A stretch of DNA of 64,000 nucleotides from the NCBI GenBank assembly GCA_013399895.1, contig VXBA01005593.1, positions 97,456-161,455 on the forward strand, read 5' to 3'. The position numbers were made by a program, and so were the translations under genes. This stretch comes from Serilophus lunatus. Taxonomy: Eukaryota; Chordata; Aves; Passeriformes; Eurylaimidae. Below, piece after piece: positions 1-11,500 of this stretch (positions are counted from its first letter, which is position 1; each line of letters opens with the position of its first letter). The notes under the pieces were generated by a model, which was given only the letters and a program-made list of their open reading frames with translations, did not search any database and had not been told where the DNA came from.

Positions 1-2242
1 CACCTCGCCTTTTTCCCTTGACCGCTGCGGGAGAATAGGTTGGATGTAAGAAGGAGGGGTTGGGGGGTAAAAGGTGTCTCTTATTGTCTCTCACTCTTCA
101 GCTCTGATCTTGTTAGTAATAAACTTAACTATTATTCCCACATGGAGTCTTGTTTTGCCTGTGAGGGTGATTAGCAAAGAATCTGTTGTAGTCCTTAACT
201 CACTAAAGTTCTCAATTTGTTCTCTCTCCTCTATTGCTGGGTGAGGGGGAATGAGAGTGGCTGTAGTGAGCCCCTGGCACTCAGCCCGGGTTAAACCATT
301 ACAGCCATGGACGTTATTTCCCTGAATGTAGCTGGTTTCCCCATCATCCTGTCTACCAACATCTTGCAGCCCTGCAAGCAGAAGTTGTTCTTCACTGTTC
401 ACATGTGTTGCAAGCTTGCCAAAGCAGCAGTTGCTATGTGGAATTTTTGCTATTGCATCAGGGCTGGATGAGCAATTGCTGCTTTGATGCTTTGTTTTCT
501 GGTATTTTCTCCCCTCCCTCCTTGATGCTCATCAAAATTGGTGGCTTTTAAATACATGATCTACAGTGGCACATGTAAAATACCTAGCCTTTTAATACTG
601 ATAAACTGCCATCCCTGCATTGTACTTTTGTCTGTGCTTTGTCTACTTAGAAGACTACCTGTATAGAACACAGGACAATTTTCTTGTTTGCTTTCACTTG
701 TCTATGTCTTCTTCCTTAGATCCTCTGTCTTGTGTAGGACTGGCTGTAGAAAATAAAATACAAACAATAGTGGTTAAACTAAGGCTGGAAGAATGATAGA
801 GCAAATTTATTTGTAGTTCTGAAAACCTGGAAAGTGAAACACTTGCAACTTGAATTAAACTTTTAAAAAATATTTGTCAAATTAGAAAGTTCTAGCCCTT
901 TTTGTGGTGGGGATATAGGTGTTTTAAATATTTAATTGGACTAAATAAAAGCACTATCTTTGATCTGAAATGCTTTTATGCCCCTTATCTGCGTTAAAAA
1001 GAAAGCATTGAGGAAGCCCTTCAAATGAAAACTGTATTGGTCAGAGAAGATGGAACTTTGTTAAGTCTTTTGTTTAAACAATTACTCCTATACAAAACTT
1101 GAGGACACTCCAAGCAAAACTGTAATGTTTCTGTGCTGCTGAATCTGTGACATTGAAGCTTCATATCTGATTTTTTCCTCTCCTCTGAAGTTAATCCTCC
1201 AAATGTCATGGATTTGTAATTTGATCTGGAAGGCTCACGGAAAAAATCAGTGGCCTTTGCCTGTTAGGGGTCTGAGAGACCTTGTGCACGGGAAGCTTTG
1301 TTCTTGCTGGGGTAGCACATATTTGTGCTTTTTTCAGCCTTGCAAAATATCACACCTTGGGTGATACAGCTCTGAGCTGGTTGTTCCCTATGCCTTGGCC
1401 CATCCCTTGTCCCGTGGAAGAGTTTCACCAAGGTAATAATGCCTTGAATGGAAACTTCAATGGTGTGAACATTTGTGTTTATTGCTGTAATAGTTTGTTA
1501 CAGATTTATGTATCTGGTGGATTCTAAGCAGCCCAAGCATCTCCATTGCTCAGAGAACGACCAAGGGACAGGGGGATGTGTGGTTAAGGAGAATCAGCAG
1601 TAAAGCTGATTGAAGAGATTCCTGCCATCTTCTGCCTTGGTCACTCATTCTCTCCTCCTTTGCTGAAGCTTTATGATTCTCAAGTCTGGGACAGAAAATG
1701 CTGGGAGGGCCTGTGGGACCTGTCCTTCCAACTGGAGGAGTTTTAACAGGGAATAGAGTCTTCACTGTGACTGCTGGGGGATTTTACACCTAAGCAATTG
1801 AAGACTAGATTTGTTTATGGACTTCATTTTTGCATGGTAAGCAGAATCGGGAGATTTAATTGCAGCACAAACGTACTAATGGTTTGTGGAAGTTGAAACC
1901 AATTTGTTTGTGTTCTCATTAGCTGCTCGGGTTTCCGACGTAAAAATAACCTTTCATCATGTACTGTTTGTTTCTAACAGGGGCTGACCTGAGTACCCTG
2001 GTGCTTTCCTACAGCATATCCTGTAGCTGTTTAAATGTCCTTTGGTTTTTTTAAATGCCTGTCCAAACTATGTGACTCAGGGCAGGGGTAGAGTTCCTGT
2101 TGGAGGCTTTCCTTGTCATTGTGTTTTAATCACTGAAAAGATAAATGAGTGCTAAAAATCAGACTTCCTTAAGCAGCATTCCAAGAGCAGGTGATGTGAT
2201 TTCTGCAGGATAAGAGAAGCTTCAGTAAGATATATGAAGTGT
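1..2242. other. Probable PRCP intron or 5' flank, no gene recognised
   Basis: AT-leaning single-copy-looking sequence. A 103-codon - strand open frame (91-402) resembles nothing I know and lacks clear splice or composition support. No CpG island or signal-peptide exon for PRCP is visible here. Confidence 0.5.
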
Positions 2243-2345
2243 AGAATTTTAGGCTCATTTATGTTGGAAAAGACCTTTAAGATCATCAGGGCCAACTGTA
2301 AACGTAAAATTGCCAAGTTCATCACAAAACCATGTGTCTAGTCAA
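2243..2345 (-). repeat. Degraded CR1 LINE 3' fragment
   Basis: The + strand reads as the reverse complement of a CR1 3' end, with a TTGGAAAAGACCTTTAAGAT core followed by GCCAACTG and AAACCATGTG-like blocks. It is heavily diverged, so limits are approximate. Confidence 0.65.
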
Positions 2346-2654
2346 AGGCCAGTGTGTTCTCAGGGACAATTTTTCTATTACAAGGCTCCTAAGCCTGCAT
2401 TTGCTTTGGGGGGCATATTTGGCTGAAAGCTGATTCCAATCATGGAAAACTTGGTAATAGTTGCTCTAGACCATCTCAATAGTTGAATAGAAGTTAGAAA
2501 CAATTAATAGGCAAAAAGCATACATATTTTTGTCTGTATGTTTTGGTAAATGTGACAGATTAAAAAATAAAATGAAATCTGGTAAACAAAGCCTCTGAAT
2601 TATGGGTCATGTGGAAAATGACAATAACGTAAAGTCAACTTTGGCTTGGATGAA

Positions 2655-3355
2655 TGTTCTCTTTGCTGGGTAGAAAACTGGCTGGATTGCCAAGCCCAGA
2701 GAGTCAGGCTAAATAGGGATAAATCCAGCTGCTGGTTCATGCCAAGTGGTGCTCCCTAGGGCTCAGGATTGGGGCCAGTCCTGTTTATCAATGATCTGGA
2801 CGATGAGGTTGAGGGCACCCTCAGTCAGTTCGCAGATGACACCAAGTTGAGTGGGAGTGTTGATCTGCTGGAGGGCAGGAAAGCTCTGCACAGGGATCTG
2901 GACAGGCTGGATCTATGGGCTGAGGACAATTGTATGAGGTTCAATAAAGCAAAGTCCTGCACTTGGGTCACAACAACCCCAGGCAGTGCTACAGGCTTAG
3001 AGAAGAATGGCTGGAAAGCGGCCCAGGGTAAAAGGACCTGGGAGTGTTGGTCAACAGCAGCTGAGCATGAGCCAGCAGTGTGCCCAGATGGGCAAGAAAG
3101 CCAGTGACATCCTGGTTTGGATCATCAGTAATGTGCCCAGCAGGACCAGGGCAGTGATCATCCCACTGGTGAGGCTGCACCTCAAATCCTGTGTTCAGTT
3201 TTGGGCCCCCCACTACAAGAAAGACATTGAGATGCTGGAGCGTGTCCAGAGAATGGCAATGGAGCTGGTGAAGGTTCTGGAACGCAAATCCTCTGAGGAG
3301 CAATTGAGGGAGCTGGAGTTATTTAGCCTGGAGAAAAGGAGACTCTTGAATATGT
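2655..3355 (+). mobile_element. CR1 LINE fragment, C-terminal part of the reverse transcriptase
   Basis: Broken frames across this stretch encode the end of a CR1 reverse transcriptase. GPVLFINDLDDEVEGTLSQF runs into the FADDTK catalytic-site block in one frame (2769-3107). MSQQCAQMGKKASDIL, CVQFWAPHYKKDIEMLERVQ and LRELELFSLEKRRLL follow in another frame (3007-3408). The frame change and internal deletions mark a dead copy. It starts mid-element (ACTGGCTGGATTGCCAAGCC) and loses CR1 similarity after about 3355, before the usual 3' tail. Confidence 0.9.
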
Positions 3356-3408
3356 TATATGAAGATGACAAGTCAGTCCCTGCCCTCATAAATTTGAAAT
3401 TTGAATGA

Positions 3409-6400
3409 AGGAAGCAAAGATTATAAGAGGAAACAAAACTAATTGGGCCAGCTAACAAACCTGTAGTCCCACAGCCCAAAAGGAGTAAAAGCAGGAATAG
3501 AAACACATCAATGAAATCCCAAGGAGGTTAAGGCCCACACTGCTGTTCACTCAGGAGGATATCCTCAGATAATCCTGTATCTTCCTGTCCCCAGGAAATA
3601 ATTCAGACAGGATGAGCACTCAACTCCATGAACATGTGGAGAGTGAAGCATGACTTAAAATCCCCTGGCTTCTCACCAGTAAAACAATTGGCTTGATTTC
3701 ACATGGATATCCAATTTGGGAAAATAAAGCTATCACAAAGAGGATTGAAATTCAAGGCTTGAAAGACTTTCAGATGCTCATAGTCTTGCCAGAAACTCAA
3801 AAGCATAAAACAATCAGGTGCTGATTTACCACCTCAAATGATATTAAATGCTCTTGGTCAGAAACTGCCCTGTGAATTATAGTCTTTTTTGGTAAAGACT
3901 TGGCTTTGCTGCCCTGTCTCTGTTGACCTTAAGGTCCTGCTGAGAAGGAAATGGGTTTTAGCCCACATGTCCTGTTTTGTCTTTGTACTCTACTCATTGC
4001 CATGATTCCTGAATACTTCCAGAAGTCCATTAAGCAGACTAACAACTGTACAGTAAGATCTGCTGTGCCTTTTTTGTCTCCTCCCCAGGGGAGATGTGTG
4101 GCAGAGTGGCTTGTTTTATTTTCAATGGATTTCCAGAACAACAAAAAAGCACATTAAAAAACCACTACCCTGAGATAAGTCATTTTTGAAAGCTCAACAA
4201 AAGCACATCAGAAGTGTGCACGTACAAAGACACAGAAATGTGCCGTATATTTCAAACAGAAGGTAGGAAGGTGGGTTTTGACCCTTTCTTCCACTGTGAG
4301 TTTGTTGAATAAGCCAGTCTGGAAGAGGTTCCTTGTCCTGAGCTGAGCCGCACTTCTCTGTAGAAGATGTCTCTGTGCTAAGAGATCAAAGCTGCTGACT
4401 TGAACCTTCAGTCTGGAGCTCTCCTCAGCCTCGTGGGCAAAGTGCCTTATGCTGCCTACTGTCATTTGTAATCCAACTCAGGGAGTGCAGTTCCCAGCAA
4501 CTCTGCTTTGGGTCATGTCTGCCATCTTCCAACAGAGCAGTCTGTCTCAAACTCTCAAATATCTGAAGAGAAATACAAGGTCTTCTTAATCAAACAGTAT
4601 TAATGGGGATTTTTGTACAGGTAACTGTAATTCTGTTGCTCGGTTTCCCATCCTGCCTGCCTCAGCTGCCGAGTTTCTCTTAAACTTATTCGTAACTTTC
4701 GGTACTTTCAGTACCTCTTTTTTCTAATTTTATCCTTCCTTCTATTAATATCAGAACGACTGTTTCTGTGCCTGTATATCGTACTTGCGTTTGTAAAACA
4801 CTGCTGTGGCATCACAGATGGTGACTGTTCTTATTTCTAGCCAAACTTGCTAAGTAGTCATGTTTACAGAAACTTCAAACTTCGGGCTGATTGACTAGTT
4901 TGGCTTAATCCTAGGTTACTTTAGTTTTGTAACAGAGCTTTACATGTCAGCCAACCTCCCGCTAAGAGCAGGACATCCTGACCATAGTTGTAATTACGAA
5001 AGTTGTAATTAGAAAAACCATGTATATGCTAGTATCTCATTACATTGTTTTAACTAGCAGGGTACTGTACTAAACTGCATTTTTTATTTTGCTTTGTGGT
5101 CTTTTCTAATTAAATCTGAGTGCAGAAGTCATTGCCTTTATCTTCCTCATTTTGCGTAAGTGTGCGTGTGGGAAAAACCCTTTCTCATTCAAGCTTTTAT
5201 TGAATTCTGACTTAAGGAGAAAAAGCTAAAAAATTATCTAGTTGATTTGAGTTGTACAGTATAACTTCACAGCAGCTGCTGGGGTTTATTACCTGTTTGC
5301 ATACCTGCTCTGTAAATAAAGGTGAAAGAAAGCCCTGGTTTGAATGAGACCCAGCAGGTCCTGTGCAGGCTCAGCTCACTTTGGCTGCACGACAGCTCCA
5401 TCTGCCGTTCCTGAGCTACAGCTTTTCCTGCATGTCCAAACTTTGCACTTCACAATTTTCCATTGATTCTTGTGCCTCTTCCCTCCGAATTCGCACACTT
5501 TCACACAGTTTTTACTCTTGTGAGGAGATATTCCTTGGGGACACCTCCACACTGTGTTTTGATGTTCTGGATTCAGAAGTCCTTTGAATTTCTTGGCAAT
5601 AACTAGCAGTTATGATATCTTTCTGCTTAAGGCTACACTTTACAAACATCAGGTTAGTGGTTTTTGGCGTGGGTTTTTTTTGTTGGTGGTTTGGGGTTTT
5701 TTAATATACTTGTGTTATGTGTCTTACCCTTGAAAAGACAAGTTACTACAAGATCTGAAGCCCCATCATCTAGCACTAAAGGAATTTCTGCTGTTCAGTG
5801 GAGTAATAGGTACTAGTAATAGGTGATTTTTTTGCTTTTTTTTTTTTCTGGAGAAGCCTGGACTTGTGACTGTGCTGCCAGGGTTCTTAAATGTGTCCAG
5901 GTTTTGATGTGTTATGACTAAAATAGAGGCAGTTTATTGCTGTAGGACTATCAAATTTTTACAGATTAAGGGAGAAATAGGAGAGAATAATGTGGCTGAT
6001 GGCAGTGAGGGTGTCTCCAGTGTGTCTTAGAATCAAGAGAAGGAATCATAAACCTGCCAAAAGAAAACTTGAATTCCTGTACTTTTCTCCCTTTCAGTAC
6101 TGAAAGGCAGACTCACTTTAGGCTTTTGGGGTTTGTTTTGAGGAAATAGATGGACAGATCACATCAGAGGAAAACCATAGTAAATCATCTCTCTAAAGAA
6201 AACTACCCTAATTTTGGAAAATATATTCATATTGGAATATCACTGTCCTAATTTTACAGCACCTGTTGAATAGGAACATGTAAGATGGGCTTTAGAGTCT
6301 GTTCTGCACAGTACCCCATTGGATAAGCTCAGTCTGGTGCCAAAGCTTTTCTGGTTCTTTTAGCTTCTCTTTCTTTTTTGTTTTGTTTTCCCTCTGTACT

Positions 6401-8378
6401 CTGTTTTTTGGTTGTTGCATATTAAGCTGCCTGCACGGGTATATTTATCTGATATATTTATCTTTGTAGTGCAGGGAAGTTGAATACTTTTTGGGGTGTA
6501 TTCCTGTAGTTGACACTCTGGCTTCAGGCAGGAAGGATGCAGAATCAAATTTTAAAACTAAATGTTTAATTTTAGACGATTCCGTAAAAGGCACACAGGA
6601 CACATGAGCCTGGTTTTCCTCTCTTTGGCTAGCAGCCTAGCCAGAAAATTTGAATAGAAAAAGATACTTGTCCCCTTCCCAAACGGGTGTGGAACAAAAG
6701 ATGTATTAGTTGCACCTTCTAATAGTGTTGAATTTTATTAAACTGTACTTTGACTTCTTTAGATGTGCCTTAGTTGATCCATCTCTAATTGCCCCAAAGT
6801 CTTGACCAAAGATTTTTTTGCATTTGTTGACCATGTTCTGCCTTTCTACATCTAATCACTCTTGCTTATGCTTGATGTAGAAAGTGAAAGTAGCATTAAT
6901 AGCAACTGTGCAAATGAAGAAGGAGCAGGTGCGTTGTCAGTGTAAAATAAGCCCAGCACATACTGTGAGCGCTGAGTTCAGTGCAAGAGCCCGAGGCAGC
7001 AGCAGTGCATGTCGCAGAGCAGCGGGATCCTGCAGGCGCTGCCTGAGGCTCTGCCTGGCACAGAGGGCGCTGCAAAGCAGCAGGTGTGGTTTGCTGCCTT
7101 TCGCCATTAACTTGCAGACGTTCCCAAAGCGGGGAGCGTGTTTTGGGCACATCTGGGAGAGTTGGCAGAGCTGTGAGTGTAGCGGCAGATGGAGGGGTGA
7201 GCGGGCATCCTCCAGCCAGCAGGTGTCAGGCTGTTACCGCCGGCAGGAGCTGCGAAGGGGAAGGGTGAATGGGTGTGCTGTTGGAAGTCAAAACTGGGAA
7301 ACTGCAGGTCATCTTTAGCTCAGGAATAAAGAGTACATGGTAACTAAGCAGCATAGGTCTTTTGGAGTAGTTCTGTGGTTTTGTTTGATTTTTTTCTTTT
7401 TGTATTTTATAGTAAAAGCCTGTGTGGATATTCCAGAACAAGATTATACCCATGCAGGGAGTTACCTTGCAAAAGAAATGGATGAACTTTCCAGTATGGA
7501 TAAATGCTGCGGGAAGGGTTGAGGTGGATAGTGAATACAAAGCAGTATGAGTAAAAGCTGACAAACTGACGTTAGGAATTGAATTTTTAATGAGGGAATA
7601 AAGCTGACTCCATGGGGTTTGGGTTAAGGGGTATGATGTATAGGTCTGCAATATTTGTGGGGCAGTGGGAAGAATTGGGGAGGTTGTGTGGATTAGAGAA
7701 AATTACAAGGAGAAAAGGAGACATGCTCCACAAAACTGTCTGAAAAATCTGCACAAGAACTAAAGACAATTAGTGTTTTCTAAAATTAAAAAAACCTGGA
7801 AACAAACTCCCAAAACAAACAGAAAAAGAATGCAACCAAAACCCACTTTCCAACAAGAATCTGTTTAAAATTCATTCTTATGCCAAAAGGAGAGAAGGAA
7901 GTAGTTGGTTTTAATTTTGGTTTTTTTGGGGAGTTTTTGTTTAGTTTTTTTTTTAAAAACAAGGCTAGTAAGGTTTTCCTATGACTCAAAACATCGGGAG
8001 AAGACTCTTTTTGTTTGTCGTTACGGTTCTATTGCATGGGACACTTTATGATTTCTCCACAGATTTTTTTGTCTTCCTAAATATATTGGAATATCTCATG
8101 TTAAGTGTAATGCTTTAAAAAGGGCATGGATATTTTTTTAGAGGCTGAAAACAACGTTTTGGCTGGTTTTCTTTATAAAGCAGAAGATTTTCAAGGTATT
8201 AGGAACATAAATTAATTCAATGTCATTTTTTTACCTTAGTAAAACTTTTGCCTTTGTTTCTTTTTTTTTAGCCTTTTGGCTTTTCTTTACTTTCTGTCTG
8301 CAAAGCGTGTGTCAGCAGTCCCAGTGTACTCCAGGATCAGGTCTAGCTTTCTGAACATGTTTTTTGTTGTTCTTACAG
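3409..8378. other. PRCP intronic or upstream sequence, no confident gene
   Basis: About 5 kb without a supported exon. It holds T-rich tracts near 5680, 5830 and 7910 and a slightly CpG-richer patch at about 6950-7260 without a recognisable product. A weak candidate PRCP exon end at 4212-4262 is discussed under findings. Confidence 0.5.
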
Positions 8379-8519
8379 ATTGATCACTTTGGGTTTGATG
8401 AAAATCTTACATTCCAACAGCGATATCTAGTAGCAGATCAGCACTGGAAGAAAGACAATGGGCCAATTCTATTTTATACAGGCAATGAAGGAGACATCAC
8501 ATGGTTCTGCAACAATACG
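8379..8519 (+). CDS. PRCP: PRCP coding exon (residues 1-47 of the part in the window)
   Basis: The exon follows TTCTTACAG and ends before GTATGT. It is 141 nt, phase 0 at both ends. It encodes IDHFGFDENLTFQQRYLV and then a segment ending WFCNNT, matching the start of the mature S28 hydrolase domain after a conserved Q-K that must come from the preceding exon. NLT and NNT are glycosylation sequons. The NNT site is shared with the human protein as I recall it. Confidence 0.95.
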
Positions 8520-11500
8520 GTATGTAGAAAAATAAATTCTTGAATAACCACCCTTCTTTCCAGAAATAATTGTTATGATTGTTATTGGAGGAAGAAGAAG
8601 CAGAACAAAAGCACAGAAAAAGTTTTAGGGAGCTTAGAGTGTTATTTGAAGCCCAAAGAAACCAAAGGGATGCACTTAAAGTAACTTCTTGGAGTAGTGA
8701 AGAAAATTTCTGGAAGGAATACCATAAGGTGCCTTGAGCTAAGAATTCAGAATTTTGGACCAAATTAAACTTATCGTATACTTTAGATTCCCAAAGTAAA
8801 ATGGGGAAAATTTTGGGGAAAAGCAGAAAAAATGGTTTTGTTTGTTTTTTCTCTATTAAGCAAAATGGGGAGTGAAATGAAGGGGCCTGGAAATCAAAGC
8901 TAAATGATTCTTGCTGTCTGCAATTCCTGTGGAAGTTTTTATTCCCCTGACTGATACAAAAGCAGAATGGAGCGTTTGTGTATTTTTCAGCTATTTCAAT
9001 ACAAAGTCCAGTAACACAACAGGAGGTGGCATATGCTGAGCTCAGAGCAACCAGGGACTGCTTACATGCTTTGTTCTGTCAGCAGGCAATCTCTGCCTGT
9101 TTCCATAGCCGGTGGTAACAAGCTGTTGTCAACAAGTAATAACAAGTTGTACTTATTTTTTGGTCAAAAATAAGTGTATTGCCATGCTCTAGTTTATTAC
9201 TGATTGCCAGACAAGTTTTTTGTGTTCTGTAATGTAGTCCTAACTCAAATGCATGCTTTTCTTCTGTTGCCTTTTTTATTTCCTGTGGATTAAGCTCCTG
9301 CCATAGGAATTCTGTCGGGATTGCCTGTGTGTACTCACAAAACAACGATGCTTGATATTTTGCAGCATTAAAATACACATACTTTCTTTGTGTGTACCAC
9401 TTTCTCTGGGTGGACATCTGTTTTGTGTGTTTTCTTACTTCAGTGGTACTTTAAAACCAAACTGCACTATGTGTTACTGCTGGTATTTTGATTGAGATAT
9501 CTTTCTAACCAAAGAATAAGAGTTGGAATACACTACTGTGAAAATAGAAACATTTAAACAAGTTGAATCAATTATTTTCAATGTCTGTTTTCCTCCAACC
9601 AGGGTTTTATGTGGGATGTGGCTGAAGAACTTAATGCTATGTTGGTATTTGCTGAACATAGATACTATGGAGAATCTTTGCCCTTTGGGAATGAGTCTTT
9701 CAGTGTAAGTGTCATCTTTTGTCTTCTTTATAAGTATATTCTATACAAACATAATTCTGCATATTGTAATCCTTGCCAGGGCAGTGAGTGTTAAACTTGA
9801 GTAAGATCTAAGTGTGCTAGCAGAACAGACACAACTACCCTATTTTTGTAACTATCAATTCTAGAATAAAAAAAATATCTTTTTTTTTGCACTTCAAAGG
9901 TCGCCTGCAAAGAATATTTTGTTTGCTATCAGGCACATATTCAGAGCTCTACAGCTGCTGTGAAGAATAGAAAGACTGATGCTGAAAGTCACTCATGCTG
10001 TATATAATCTGCTTTCTTTCTCTCAGGATTCCAAGCATCTGAATTACCTGACATCAGAACAAGCTCTGGCAGATTTTGCAGTGCTAGTTGAGTACTTAAA
10101 GACGACCATTGCAGGAGCTCGTTACAGTCCAGTCATAGCTATAGGAGGATCTTATGGAGGAATGCTTGCAGCCTGGTTTAGGATGAAATATCCCCATGTG
10201 GTAGTTGGGTGAGTGTACTCATCATGCTGAAACAGAGTAGGCATTTGTTATTTCCACACTATAAATATTGCAGCTCTGGGAGAAGTAAGATAATTCAAGC
10301 TGGCTTGATTTTTCACTACTGAGAGAAGGAATCAAGTTACTTTCAGTTTGTGAAGAAGAACCTAATAAAGACAATAGGATGGTATATATTTTCAGTGCCA
10401 TCTGTTAGGTTTGTGAAAACAGTGCATGAACACTGACTTGGCACCTTTTTTGGTGGGTTTTTTTTGCATGTGTGTGTGTCTACAGACTTCCTGATTATTT
10501 TGGGCCGGTCTTTAATCTCATCAACGCCCTAGTTACACTCTTGGAAACCATAATAATAATTCCCCTGCCTTTGTCTGCGAGAGAGTATGTTTCTGTGGAC
10601 GAGGGCTCTCTTAATTTGAGTTCACATAATGTCTGATGAGAAGGACCTAGTTGGTAGATAAGTATGAAAAACAATAAAGTAATCAAGTCTGGATTTCTAC
10701 TTAATTTATTTACCGATGTCTTTGTACTAGCATCCAAGACTTGCATCCTTCAGCAGCCTCTGCATACCGACCTGTGGAGTAGTTTTGCAGCATGATGGTT
10801 AGTTCACCTAGAGCACAGTGTCCAAGGTGAATTATCACCGCTGCTTAGATAGTGGCTGTGGGGAGGGTATCGACCAGAAGATGGAAGTTCACTTTGTAGG
10901 GGCTCAGGATCTTTTTATGTCTCTTTGCAGAGCTCTGGCAGCCTCTGCCCCCATCTGGCAGTTTGGTGATTTGGTTCCGTGTGGCGCGTTTTACAGCACA
11001 GTGACCAATGATTTCAAGAAGAGTGGGACAGGCTGCTCAGAAAGCATCCAGAATTCCTGGAATGCTATTAACCACCTTTCCTCAACAGGTAAGACCTCAC
11101 CAATACTTTTTTCAAATAGTAATGTTCAGGATTGTGTTATGACTTCATACGACTTTCACCTTCGTATGTATTGGGTTTTTTGGAACTCTGCTCCCAGTAC
11201 TGAAAACTGCCAAGTGATCCTAGCACTATTTTTTTAAATGCCTGTTGTGTTGTATCACAAACTTCTTCAGGCCTGGTGGGGCGCAGAATCCAGGTCCAAA
11301 TATCCCTAAGATCAGACAAAAGCAGACTTCAGATCAGAGCCTCAAGGCTCGTGTTTCTTTCTGACAAAATAAGCCAGATTGTCATTACTATAAAAAATGG
11401 GTTTTTACCAGCTGAGGCACTCAGATAAAGAAAATTAGTGCAATCTTTACAGACTCAATGATAGGAGCTCAGACTTGAAGATCTTGAGGATCTTTTCCAA

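Noticed and set aside
91..402. 103-codon - strand frame at the window start
   Set aside because: No recognised homology, no splice or promoter support. Treated as chance.
6884..7318. 144-codon + strand frame in a slightly CpG-richer patch, considered as PRCP exon 1
   Set aside because: No signal peptide and no resemblance to the PRCP N-terminus. CpG density is too low for a convincing promoter island.
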